A DNA stretch of 64,000 nt from Pegoplata infirma (lineage: Eukaryota > Arthropoda > Insecta > Diptera > Anthomyiidae), in NCBI GenBank assembly GCA_963921195.1, contig OY992537.1:52414313-52478312 (forward strand), in the 5' to 3' direction. Shown here piece by piece: positions 10,568 to 21,042 of the stretch. Each line of letters opens with the position of its first letter. Positions within the stretch are counted from its first letter, which is position 1. The translations under genes were made by a program, and so were the position numbers. Below the pieces are notes generated by a model. The model saw nothing but the letters and a program-made list of their open reading frames with translations, was not told the origin of the DNA and did no database searches.

Positions 10568-11325
10568 TTTTATTTTTTTATACCCTCCACTCTAATGATA
10601 GAGGGTATATATAAGTTTGTCATTCCGTTTGTAACACCTCGAAATTTTGGTCTAGGAACCAATAAAGTATATATATTCATGATCCTCGATCGATTTTAAG
10701 ACGATCTAGCGATGTTCGTCCGTCTGTCTGTTGAAAACTCACTAACTTTTGAAAGACTTTACGGAAGCTCCTGAAGTTTGGCATATATGTTGGGCATTTA
10801 CCTGATCAGGTTGGTATTCCAATCCAGCGAAATCGGTCCAGTGGTTCAAAAGTTATGAGCAAAAGACTGAATTTTGGCAAGGGTTTTTCGAGAATTTATG
10901 AGATAAAAACACGCTAACTTTCGAAAAACAATTCTGAGGATGCTGAAGCTTGGCATATATATTTGTCGTTCCCCTGGCCTGGTTCGTCTTGAAGTTCAAC
11001 CAAATCAGTCCAGTAGTTCAAAAGTTATTAGCAAAACAGTGATTTCAGATTAGTTTCACCTTAAATTCACGTGTTAAAAACCCGTTAAACATGTTTTAAA
11101 AACTTTGGCAAGTCACAAAATTATCTTACAAAAAATACTTTTTCACTAAAAACAAAAAAAAAAATACACTCGAAAATAATTTTACACTCAAAAAAAGTTT
11201 ACACTCGAAAAAAAATTAGTTAATTATTTTTTTTTTTTTAATTACTAAAAAAGTTGTTTTACACAAAATTATATATTTCTAATCAAAAATGTTGTTTCTT
11301 TCACGTTAGAAAATTTACTTGTCCA
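10568..11325 (+). mobile_element. mini-me-like subtype A
   Basis: Begins TTTTTATACCCTCCACTCTA, then (TA)n, the GATCGATTTTAAGACGATCT core and a short GTCCGTCTGTCTG tract near 10717. Next come the two ATTTTG(C)TCATAACTTTTGAACCACTGG-like blocks shared with 1504-1870. The 3' hairpin and ACTTG end are not clear because a hairpin MITE follows. Confidence 0.7.
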
Positions 11326-11330
11326 ACAAT

Positions 11331-11490
11331 TACAATTTTTAAAAAAAATTAATTTAGAAAATTTTTGTGGTGCTTATGAAGCAAAATGTTGGAAAAATTA
11401 TTTTTTTTCATGCTTTTGAAAATATTTTGCTTCATAAGCACCACAAAAAATTTCTAAATAATTTTTTTAAAAAATTTTAATTGTTGGTCA
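11331..11490. mobile_element. Hairpin MITE, TIR CCAACAATTA
   Basis: A 160-bp inverted repeat. The left arm contains GTGGTGCTTATGAAGCAAAA and the right arm TTTTGCTTCATAAGCACCAC, its exact reverse complement. The outer ends CCAACAATT and AATTGTTGG also match. Confidence 0.75.
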
Positions 11491-11799
11491 GGTCTCTAGC
11501 AATAATTTGGCTTTTACAGATTGAATATATCAATTAGTCGACGAGTTAAAGCCAAAAAACCATATGCTGAAAATCGGCATTTGACTGCAAAGTTCGGGGG
11601 TCGATTAAAAAAAATTCGAACTAACATAAACAAACGCCGCGATACGGGTCTTCTAATTTAGCCTCTATTTTCACCCCTCACTCTCAGAATCGACCTAACT
11701 TTTGCTAACCTGAATTTGTTCCACAGAGTTATGAGACATTTTTTATCAGAAAAAACTTCAGATTCCGATTCAATCAATGATTCCATGTAATTTTACCTT
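11491..11799. other. Low-repeat segment, nothing recognised
   Basis: Less A+T-rich than its surroundings, with no ORF or repeat that I can identify. It could be single-copy DNA. Confidence 0.4.
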
Positions 11800-12570
11800 T
11801 AGAAAAATTCTTATATTCTATTACATTTTTTCCATGGAAAAATATTCCCTAAAATTTTTTTCTTATTTTTCCTATAGAAAATTCAAGACTTTTTTCCTAA
11901 AGAAATTTAAAGATTCAAAAACAGTTTTTCCTGCAGAAAAATTCTGAGATTCTTGGTTATTTTTCCTGAAAAAAATTGTCAAATAGTTTTCTTTTGTTTT
12001 CTCTTTCTCTTTTCTTTTTACCCCTCTTCTTCTCAGATTTTTTTTCCAAAGAATAATTATAAACTTTTTCTTATAAAATTCTCAGGTTTTTCCTAAAAAA
12101 AATCTCCAAAATTGTCACATTTTCCTACAAAAAATTGTAACATTTTTCTTAAAGAAAAAAATTTTAGAATTCCCCAATTTTTCGTCAAAAATTCCCAAAT
12201 TTTTCGACTATAAAAATTCTCGTATTTTTTCTAAAGAAAACTTTTAATATTCCGAGCCTTTTTTAATATAGAAAAATTCTAACATTCCGATATATTTTTC
12301 TATTAAAAAAAATTTTTGGATTCTAAGACATTTTTCATAGAAGAACTTCTATAAAAAGTTTCTTCTATAAAAAAATTCGCAGATTATTCCCATAGAAAAA
12401 TTCTAAGGCTTTTTCCTATAGAAAAATTCGCAAATTGTTGTTTGGAAATATTTTCAAATTTTTCCTAAAGAAAAATTCTCAAATTTTTATGTAGAAAAAT
12501 TCTATCATTCCGAGACATTTTTCCTTTGGAAATATTCTTAGAGTTTTTTCGTAGAAATAAATTTTAGATT
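11800..12570 (+). repeat. 35-bp satellite, degenerate block
   Basis: Repeated phrases such as GAAAAATTCTCAGATTCTTG, TTTTTCCTATAGAAAAATTC and ACATTTTTCCT recur at irregular spacing. They correspond to the 35-bp unit that is well preserved at 44739-46275. Unit boundaries have drifted and several units are shortened. Confidence 0.7.
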
Positions 12571-13175
12571 ATTGCCTTTTCCCCTTCTCCATTCCTCTTC
12601 TTTCCTTCCCTTTCCTTTTTTCCTTCCCTCCCCGTGAACCAGCGCCTGATTTAATTCACATATAAATTGCGGTGGTCAAAGGGGGATATCTGTTTTATTT
12701 GAAGGAAGTTGATACCAAACATTCGTAACGAAATTTACCCGAAACTCTACATCTTTTATACATAAATATATTTTTGAGAAAGGTTTGTTTAAAAAATTGA
12801 ACAGTGGATCGAAATGGGTTACCACACAGGTCCAATACTTTTGTGTCTGCCTTAAAGGCAGACTGTTCCTAAGCGAAATCGAAAAAAATCTTCTCCGTAC
12901 AAATTTGCTCTACTCTGCGGTAGTACTACAAATTTAACAATCATACGCTCCATAGTTTATTTTACATAAATATACACACAAACATAATAAACGCATAATG
13001 AACCTAGTACACTGTTACGTATGATTGTTATTAAATAGAAAATATTAATCATACGCACCACAGTTTATTTATTTCCATTTAAAAAACTATTCCTGCTCTC
13101 CTCGCTAAAAGCAAAACCATTCTCATGTTAAATGTATAATGAAACAAGTACAGAAGACATACGCAGAATAATCTG
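12571..13175. other. Polypyrimidine tract and low-repeat DNA
   Basis: A C/T-only tract lies at about 12578-12632. The rest has no convincing ORF. The end of this segment (13082-13133) is one unit of a 60-bp repeat whose other units lie beyond the next mini-me copy. Confidence 0.45.
13082..13133 (+). repeat. 60-bp tandem repeat, unit split from its array
   Basis: AAAACTATTCCTGCTCTCCT with ACCATTCTCATGTTAAAT recurs at 14197-14252 and 14253-14313. The mini-me copy at 13176-14121 separates unit 1 from units 2 and 3, so the array pre-dates that insertion. Confidence 0.6.
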
Positions 13176-14121
13176 TTTTTATACCCTTCACATAGTGATA
13201 GAGGGTATATATAAGTTTGTCATTCCGTTTGTAACTCATCTAAATATCGGTCTGGGACCCCATAAAGCAATGGTTCCCAACCTTTTTGGGCCATGCCCCA
13301 CTTTTAAGTTAAAAAAACTAAAATGTCCCCCCTACACTCAAGAAAAATGTGTAAATTTTTTAAATTAGTTTTAAAATTCAAAATTTACTTTTAGTTAAGC
13401 AAACTTTTTGTTAAACCCATTTTTTAAACAAAGTTTTTAGCAAAAGTTTTCAACATCCAACTAAATAATTTAACTAAAATAAATATTTTTTTAGTTTTTT
13501 AACAAAACAAAATCTTAAAAATTTGCTCGTTACCCCCCTGAATTGCCCCCCAGTGGGGCGAGAATCAAAGGTTGGGAACCATTGCCATAAAGTATATATA
13601 TTCATGATGCCCGATCGATTTTAAGACATTCTAGCGATGTCCGTTTGTCTGTCTGTCTGTGGAAAATGCTATCACGGACAAAATATTGCACAGAGATGAC
13701 TAAAACTTAACACATTTATTGGAAGTTCTCCCGAGAAGTTTGGTATTGCATTTGAGCGATATCGGTTTAGCGGTTCAAAAGTTATGAACGAAAATGTAAG
13801 CACACCTCAAAAATTTCAGTACATTCAACATAACCTAAAAATACAAAATGCTTTAATTCGGCTTCTGGTTGACATATGTGAACATAATTGATCTTTAAAT
13901 GGTATCTAAACAAGTACGAACATATTTTTTGACAAAAAAAGAAAAAACTCGCGGAATTTTTTTTTACCAAAATTTTTTTTCGCTGAATTTTTTTTTTCAA
14001 AATTTTTTATTTTTTTTTTCAAAAGTAATTTCCTTCTAAATAAAGTATTTTGCAATAATCTTTTTGAAATTGTGGAGGGTATCACTACATTCGGCAAGGC
14101 CGAATTTAACCTTTTTACTTG
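13176..14121 (+). mobile_element. mini-me-like subtype B, interrupted by hAT MITE
   Basis: Starts TTTTTATACCCTTCAC and has the core GATCGATTTTAAGACATTCT with a GTCTGTCTGTCTGTGG tract near 13645. The subtype B block ATATTGCACAGAGATGACT follows. It ends with the hairpin ATTCGGCAAGGCCGAAT and CTTTTTACTTG. It is interrupted at the conserved CCCCATAAAG block by the element at 13268-13584. Confidence 0.8.
13268..13584. mobile_element. hAT-type MITE, TSD CCATAAAG
   Basis: Perfect terminal inverted repeats CAATGGTTCCCAACCTTT and AAAGGTTGGGAACCATTG, close to the widespread hAT terminus CAGTGGTTCCCAACC. The 8-bp duplication CCATAAAG is exact (13260-13267 and 13585-13592). The uninterrupted site is seen in the subtype B copy at 23960. 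At 317 bp it is non-coding. Confidence 0.9.
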
Positions 14122-14196
14122 TTTTTTCTGAAACTCTTCCCACTTGTTTTCTTAAAACTCTTCCCACTTTTCACATTGTTAATTTCTTTGCATTTA

Positions 14197-14313
14197 AAAA
14201 ACAATTCTTGCTTTCCTCGTTTGCTAAAAACAAAACCATTCTCATGTTAAATTGTTTCTAAAAACTATTCTTACTTTTCCCCTTTCCTAAAAACAAAACT
14301 ATTCTCAGGTTAA
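14197..14313 (+). repeat. 60-bp tandem repeat, units 2 and 3
   Basis: Two adjacent diverged units with AAACAAAACCATTCTCATGT and AAACAAAACTATTCTCAGGT, related to 13082-13133. Confidence 0.6.
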
Positions 14314-15900
14314 TAACAGATTATTTTATTAACATAAGCAATTCTTGAATTAATTTTCCCTCGTAACAACACTACGGCGAATATTATTAACATAATTTCG
14401 GAATTGTTACACATTTTAGTTGATTTACTATGTCTGACAAAAAACGAAAAAGAAAAAAATCCAAAGCATAGCACAACACGAAGAATACGAATGATAAATA
14501 TAAACAAGAAAAAATTTTAACGAGAAAAACCTTAAACAACAGCCGCTAAATAAAATCAGTTCATTGCGAACCTTTCAACTAAACGGTACGATTTGAACGA
14601 AATCAAACCCAAAAGAAAGTTTATAAAACGTAACGATAAATAACAAAAAATAACGTTATCGTTTTTTTGTGTTTAAGAAATTACAGTTACAAACAAATTT
14701 TTGCAATGCAACGGTATTTTATTGTTAGTGCTCGTGATACGAAAATGTGTAATAAGAAATAAATACAAAAAGAAAATTTCATTTAAACTCGTTTAAAGTT
14801 TCGGGAATTATTTTTGAAGAAAATTTGTAATTATAGAAAATGCGAAAATTAAAATATTTTAAGGCGTTTTAAATGTCAACAAAACAACAACAACATAAAA
14901 TAGTTTTGGCATTAAGATGAAAAAAATAATATAAAAAAAGGAAAACAAAAATGAAAAAATGAAAAAATAAGAAAATGCAAAAAAATTTAATTTTGTTGGT
15001 CGGTTTCTTTATTATTTTGTTGTTGTCTGAGTTTTCATTTTTTTGCTTAAATGCTGTTAAAAGAAATCTCTCTGGATATTATTGTATTACTGTGCGTATT
15101 TTTTTATTTTTTTTTGTAAATGTATGTAAAAACTTCAGAGTCATACTAGTTTAAGTTGTAATACAACTGTCTGTTTGTGTGTGAAGGTCTCTTTTGTAAG
15201 CCTGTGTGTGTGTTGTGATAGTGAAGGTCTGTTTGTGTGTGTATGTGTAACAACGGAAATGGCACAAACAAATAAAACATGATGCTGCAGCAAAGTGTTG
15301 CATTTTTTAAATGTTTGTAATACCCACAGAAAAAAAGTAATATAAAAAAAAAATATAAAAATATCACTGTAACCCCAAAAAAATGGAATGAATGTCAAAT
15401 AAGAAAAAAAAAATCAAATAAATATAAATTTCATGCAGATTTTATATTAAAGAAAAATGTAATGGGAAAACGTGAATACTAAAGAGTTCAATGGAATTTA
15501 AAGAATTATAAAAAAAAAAAATTAAATTAAAAAAAATAAAACTAAAAAAAATTTCAAAAATATAAAAAACGAAAATATAAAATAAAAATATAAAGTTTTT
15601 GAAAGCAAATATGCAATTTTAAAAAATTTAAAAATAAAAATTATACATTAAAAAAAAAATTATAATAAAAAATTAAATAAAAATGATTACAATTTTTTTT
15701 TTAAAAAATTAACAAATCCTAAAATCCTAAAAAGTGCAGTTGGCAAGTGAAATTTAAGGCATTTTTTTTGTTTCATATTTATATGAATGCATCTTTTGGA
15801 ATATTTATTAATCGTTGTATATTCTATATATTTGAAAAGAAAATACCAGTATATAAACATTTTGGATAATTATTGACTTTAAAGGTGGGTAATTTTATTA
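14314..15900. other. Low-repeat segment, candidate host DNA
   Basis: No mini-me, satellite or hairpin signature in about 1.6 kb, which is unusual for this window. It contains CA/TG-rich tracts (15171-15250) and many A runs but no ORF with protein-like composition. A sequence resembling a splice donor, AAAGGTGGGTAA, lies near 15882. It could hold a non-coding first exon, but nothing here proves a gene. Confidence 0.35.
14556..14591 (+). promoter_or_regulatory. Weak candidate initiator/DPE-type core promoter
   Basis: TCAGTT at 14556-14561 matches the fly initiator consensus. Taking its A as +1, GGTACG falls at +28, the downstream-promoter-element position, but it fits that consensus only partly. 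The following sequence is A-rich and repeat-free. In DNA this A+T-rich such a combination can arise by chance. Confidence 0.2.
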
Positions 15901-15952
15901 TAATAATTATTTTTTTTTTATAAAAAAAAATTTAATGTTTGGTTGGAAAGGA

Positions 15953-15966
15953 GGGGGGGGGGGGGG
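15953..15966 (+). repeat. Run of 14 G
   Basis: An isolated uninterrupted G run in a very A+T-rich context. It could form a G-quadruplex or be a length-unstable tract. Confidence 0.9.
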
Positions 15967-16373
15967 TGGTGTATGAATTTTTGTTAATTTTTTTAATATT
16001 AAGTTACTAATTGAAAACCGAAAAATAAAGTTTTTTTCTAAAAGAATTTTTCAATTTAAAAATGCTATAATATTTAAATCAGGCGTGGATCAAGCTTTTG
16101 GATTTGGGGGAAGCGTTTTTGCTCAACATTTTTTTTACGATTTTTTTTACGATTATGATAAACGAGCCTATTCACAGTTATGACTGACTGTATCTGTCAT
16201 AAACCAATATTTATGATTGAGCAGTTATAACATCAATATTTTTCGATACTAACCACCAAAAAACATTAAAAAATTTTACTTAAATTTTATTTGAAAATTT
16301 TAAGACCTGCTCTCGAGAAGATTATAAAATTGACAAATAAAATCTAAAATTTTTGAATTTTGTTGTATGTATA

Positions 16374-16926
16374 CAGAAAAAAATATGGAGGAAATAAATT
16401 TGAGTAATCACTTGTTTAAATTTAAAAACAAAAACTGAGTAAATTTTTAATTGACGCAATTAAAAATTTACTTAAAAATTTTAAAAACAATTTGAGTAAA
16501 TAATTTAATAAAAATTTAATAATTTTTTTATTTATTTTTTTCAACTCTCATAGTTTTTGAATTCTCGTTTAGTTTATAGTTTTTTGTGTATGTATATGAA
16601 AGTTTTTAATCGTCTTCATAAAATTTTCCTATGTTTTTGAGACATAAATAAGTTTGGTAAAGTTTGGAAAAAACAAGTTTTTTGTTTTTTTTTGTAAAAA
16701 GATTTAAAACTTTTTTAAACTTTAAAAAAAAATAAATAGATAAATTTTGAGTAAATTTTTAATTGTCTGAATTAAAAATTTACTCAAATTTTTTTTCAAA
16801 AATTTAATAAATTTTTATTAAAAATTTACTCAATACTATTAAATCGTTTACTGGTGCAAAATTGAGTAATTTTTTACTCAATAGTATTAAAAATTTACTC
16901 AAATATTTTTTTTATTTTTTTCTGTG
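16374..16926. mobile_element. TA-flanked TIR element (CACAGAAAAAAATA), copy 1
   Basis: Ends CAGAAAAAAATATGGAGGAA and TTTTTTTCTGTG are inverted repeats flanked by TA on both sides. The interior is a long imperfect palindrome of TTGAGTAAATTTTTAAT-type blocks. A second copy in the opposite orientation is at 17356-17955. TA duplication and short A-rich ends suggest a Tc1/mariner-type MITE. It is non-coding. Confidence 0.65.
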
Positions 16927-17355
16927 TAGATTTGTATAGAAAAATATTGATATAATGACTTTTCAGTTACAAAAACTGGCTTATGACAGTCATATCCACT
17001 CAAAACTATGAATAGACCCATAAAATTTTACACAAAAAGTCTTATTTTTTAAAAATTTATTTTCATACTAAAAGTTTAATACTCCGAAAAAACTTTTTAA
17101 TAAGAATACGATTTTTATGTATGTTTCCTTTATAAAATTTCTCTGATGTTAAAACATTTTTAGTACAGAAAAATTCTTAGATTCTAAAATATTTTTCATT
17201 TAGAAAAATATCCCATTTTTAAGATATAAAAATCTTCAGATTTTAAAACCCTTTGATATAAAAATTCTCAGATCGAAGTTTTCTTATAGAAAATTTCTCA
17301 GATTTTTAAACTTTATTTTATAGAAATAATCTGAGATTCTAAGAGTTTCTTCCTA

Positions 17356-17955
17356 CACAGAAAAAAATAAAAAAAAAATTTGAGTAAATTTTTAATACTA
17401 TTGAGTAAAAAATTACTCAATTTTCCACCAGTAAACGATTTAATAGTATTGAGTAAACTTTTAATAAAAAATTATTAAATGCTTAATAAAAAATTTAAGT
17501 AAATTATTAATTCACACAATTAAATCTTTACTCAAAATTTTTTAATATATTTAAGTAACTTTTTAATTGTGTCAAGTAAAAATTTACTCAAAATGTATCA
17601 AACTATTTTTTTAAAAAGTTTAAAAAGTTTCTAATTTTTTTTTCCAAAAAAATTGCTTTTACAAACTTTACCAAATATACTTATGTCTTCAAGACAAAGT
17701 AAAATTTTATAAAGATGATTTCAAACTTTCATATACATATACAAAAAACAATAAACTAAATGAGAATTCAAAACACCAAGAGAAAAAAAAAAAAATAAAA
17801 AAAAATATTAAATTTGTATTAAATTATTTACTCAAATTTTATTTTAAATTTTTGAGTAAATTTTTAATTGCGTCAATTAAAAAATTACTCATTTTTTTTT
17901 TTTTAAATTAAACATGTGATTACTCAAATTTGTTTCCTCCATATTTTTTTCTGTG
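17356..17955. mobile_element. TA-flanked TIR element (CACAGAAAAAAATA), copy 2
   Basis: Begins CACAGAAAAAAATA and ends TATTTTTTTCTGTG, flanked by TA at 17354-17355 and 17956-17957. It shares its internal TTGAGTAAATTTTTAAT blocks and the GAGGAAACAAATTTGAGTAA-like end with 16374-16926, inverted. It interrupts degenerate 35-bp satellite. Confidence 0.7.
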
Positions 17956-18356
17956 TATATTTTTTTTTTTTTCAAATTCTGATAAAATTTTGTTATAAAA
18001 AACCTCTGAAATAATTCTCGTTTTAAAGTAATTCTCAGATTCTAAGAAATTTTTCCTATACACAAATTCTCAGATCCTAAAACATATTTTGTAAGAGAAA
18101 ATTGTCAGATACTACAAAAGCATCAGGTTCTTAAACATTTTAAAAACAAACTTTGATACACTTTTCTAAAAACAAAATCTTAAATTATATAGCATTTTTT
18201 AATAGAAAAATTTTATGTTTTTATGCCACCTTTCTAAAGCAACTTCTTAGATTCTGAAACATTTTTCATATAGAAAACTATTATTGGACAAGAGAAAAAA
18301 TTTACATATTCAAATTCGCAGAATTTTAAAAGATTTTTTAAACAGAGAAATTCTCA

Positions 18357-18506
18357 CACTCAGAAAAAAAAAACTAACTAAAAAATGGGAAAATTAACTA
18401 AATCCAAGGAAAATTGATAATGATTTAGCTCCATTGCCATGTATATTAACTTAAACTTTGAAAAGTTTTTTCAAAGTTTAAGTTAATGGTTTTTTTATTT
18501 TGAGTG
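18357..18506. mobile_element. Short hairpin element, CACTCA ends
   Basis: The ends CACTCAGAAAA and TTTTGAGTG are related to the 60840-61496 element. The centre is a near-perfect palindrome with arms AACTTAAACTTTGAAAA and TTTTCAAAGTTTAAGTT. About 150 bp long. Confidence 0.55.
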
Positions 18507-18835
18507 TATATTCTTAAAAAATTGTCCATAAAAAAATTTAAGATTAACGAAATATATTTCTCATAGAAAAACTCAGATTTTGAGAGGGTTTTTTGTAAAA
18601 ATGTTGTCCGATTCTGTGATTTTTTTTTTTTTACAGATTCTGAAACATTTTGCCTAAGAAAAAATTCTCAGCTGCTGAGGGATTTTTTTTTGTATATTTC
18701 CTAAAATTTGAGGTAATTTTTTTAATCCAAAAATTCAGAGTCAAATAAGTATCAACAATTTTTCGATATATAAAGTCTAGAATTCTGAGACATTTTTCTA
18801 CAACAAATATTTGAGATAATACTTTTTCTTAGGAT

Positions 18836-19386
18836 AGAGGCTATGTGTGCTGACGTAAATCATATACACACATTCCTCTCCTGATTATTGTTTTTACATC
18901 CTGGTCATTTTCTTTGTAACTTTGTTCCTTTCCCTTCCTTTTTTCCTTTTCCTTTCCCTTTTTTACTTTCCTTTCTTTTTTCCTTTTTGAAATCGTTTTG
19001 GATCTGGATCCGCGCCTGTCGATATTAATACAAAAAATATTGGACCTGTAGGACAATTTAGCTTAAAATGTAAGTTAATATTTGGACATTACTGAAAAAG
19101 TGTTTTCATGATAGTTTTTTTTATCCTTACAAAATATTTTAAAAGAATTTTTTTCTTTAAAAATAAATTTTTTTATACCCTCCAATCTAGTGATCAGGCG
19201 CTCTTGTTTTGGGGGTATTTTTTTTATACGATTTTTTTTTTGCAGGGGATTTGAATTATTAGTAAAGGATTTTGATTGGTTACCTCTTGCTTATTTTGAT
19301 TTTTTCTAAACACAAAAAAAAAATCCAATGAACGTCTTTCATAGTATTTATAAACAAATTCATAAAATTTATTAACTTTTTCATAA
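18836..19386. other. Polypyrimidine tract and A+T-rich DNA
   Basis: A C/T-rich tract of CCTTT and CCCTT phrases runs at about 18927-18990, resembling the tract at 12578-12632. The phrase GCGCCTG that follows here (about 19012) also occurs after the other tract (about 12643), so both may belong to one old repeat. No gene was seen. Confidence 0.4.
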
Positions 19387-19388
19387 TA

Positions 19389-19849
19389 CCCAGCAAAAAA
19401 AGTCAGGAGTACTTCTATTTGGAGTGTTTTAAAACTATAACAAATGTAATGGAATACAACAAAAATAACAAAAAACACAAGAAAAAAACACACAAACAGT
19501 TTTATCTACTCCATAAAAAGTTGTTATTCAGCACTTAACTCATTACCTTTCGCGACACTCCCATACAAAAGTAAGTAGTTATTCAGTAGACAAGAAGTAC
19601 TCCGAGCTTTCAAAAAACTTCCAACTACTTCCACGGAGTAGTTCTTATCTACTGAATATCTACTTACATTTGTATGGAGGTGTCGCGATAGGTAATGAGT
19701 TAAGTGCTGAATATCTATGTATTCTGGAGTAGAAAAAACTGTTTGTGTGTTTTTGTTTTGTGTTTTTTGTTATTTTTGTTGTATTTCATTACATTTGTTA
19801 TAGTTTTAAAGCACTCCACTGAGAAGTGGTAATGACTTTTTTTGCAGGG
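19389..19849. mobile_element. 461-bp foldback, TIR CCCAGCAAAAAAAGTCA
   Basis: A palindromic element with arms near 200 bp. CCCAGCAAAAAAAGTCA at the left corresponds to TGACTTTTTTTGCAGGG at the right. TA lies on both sides (19387-19388 and 19850-19851). Arm pairs are visible, for example CAGCACTTAACTCATTACC against GGTAATGAGTTAAGTGCTG. The termini resemble those of 57035-57759. Confidence 0.8.
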
Positions 19850-19964
19850 TACTTTTAAACTTTTTCATAGTATTTAACATTTTTTCATAAAGACTATGAA
19901 AACGTTCAAAAATTTAATGAAACAGTTCATATCATTAATGTATTTGTTCATAAATACTATACTT

Positions 19965-20110
19965 CCTAGATTCTGAGGCATTTTTCAAATAAAAAAATCT
20001 CAGAAACTAAACATTTTCTCATATTCTGGGATATTTTTCACAGAAGTCAAAATAGCCTGAGGAATTTTCTATAGAAAAGGTCTCTTTCCTATTGAACAAG
20101 TCGCAGATTC
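19965..20110 (+). repeat. 35-bp satellite, degenerate
   Basis: A few units: AGATTCTGAGGCATTTTTCA followed by AAAAAATCTCAGAAACTAAA. They are continuous in orientation with the blocks at 17-18.8 kb. Confidence 0.55.
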
Positions 20111-20332
20111 ACATGAAAAAATACCTTATTGTTTTTCATATAATTAGTCATAACTGATTTTCATATAATTAGTCATAACTGATTAATTCACTGAAGATTT
20201 TTTAAATTTTATCCAAGGCCAAAGTGACCAAAACCATTAAAAAAAAAAAACGATTTTTCTTAAGGAAAATTTTCTTGACAACTTTTTGTTTTTTTTTTCT
20301 AAAGCCCAAAGTAAACAAAAATTAAATAAAAA

Positions 20333-21034
20333 GGCGTACGGACATAGCGCCCAAGGTCTTATCGCCCTAAACAGTAAATGTCATAACCCCAAGCTGCGAT
20401 ATATAGCCCAAAATGATAGCTCCAAAAATGTTATATGTATCTCCCAAAACAAAATTGTCAAAAAATCCAAAAATATTTTTTTTGGGCGAAATGTCGAAAT
20501 TACGACTTCTATGATTTGTTTTTTTTGTAATAAAGGTTTACTGTGTAGTCGGCCTTCGGCCGGGCTTAGGGATTACATACTCCATGCATTAAGCCCACCC
20601 TCTCTGCAAACCAAAGCTATTGTGGTTATCAGGCCTTGTTGATGCATAACAAATTTGATAGTGTAAAGGCCTGCTACCCTAAAAACTTTACTTTGCGGAG
20701 AGGGTGGGTTTAATGCATGGATTTTATAATCCCTAAGCCCGGCCGAAGGCCGGCTACGCATAACAACTTTAAAATATTGTGTTAAAAAAAAACAATATTG
20801 GTGAGTCTTTAGATTATTTTTTGGGTGCTATTACATTTTATAAATTGAACATTTTGATATTTGGGTATGATATTTTTGGTAACTTATATTAATTTAAAGA
20901 AAATTGTTTAAATACCCAAAAATAATGGCCATATCGTCCAAAAAATTTAGCAACAACAACTAACACAGATTTTTTTGGGTGGAATGGCTTTTTTAAATTG
21001 GGCGATATGCACTTTGGCGCTATGTCCGTACGCC
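20333..21034. mobile_element. TIR element GGCGTACGGACATAGCGCC, 8-bp TSD
   Basis: Perfect 19-bp ends GGCGTACGGACATAGCGCC and its reverse complement. Flanks AATAAAAA (20325-20332) and AATAAATA (21035-21042) form an 8-bp duplication with one change, in line with hAT-type insertion. The interior has repeated AGCCCAAAA/ATTTTTTTGGGCG-type motifs and a nested GC-rich hairpin (20541-20762). Open frames across it are not protein-like. Confidence 0.7.
20541..20762. mobile_element. GC-rich hairpin element nested at 20.5 kb
   Basis: An inverted repeat with arms of about 75 bp. The left arm contains CGGCCTTCGGCCGGGCTTAG and the right arm its reverse complement. Each arm also starts with a self-complementary GGCCTTCGGCC-like stem. 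Its base composition is far from that of the surrounding DNA, suggesting a separate recent origin. Confidence 0.7.
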
Positions 21035-21042
21035 AATAAATA

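Larger units (their letters stand above)
17110..18835 (+). repeat. 35-bp satellite, degenerate blocks
   Basis: Satellite phrases (TTTTTCATTTAGAAAAATA, GAAAATTTCTCAGATTTT, AATTCTCAGATCCTAAAACA) occur before, between and after the inserted elements at 17356 and 18357. Divergence is high. Confidence 0.6.

Noticed and set aside
20286..20642. 118-codon frame at 20.3-20.6 kb
   Set aside because: It runs across a TIR boundary into a nested GC-rich hairpin; composition and position fit non-coding element DNA.
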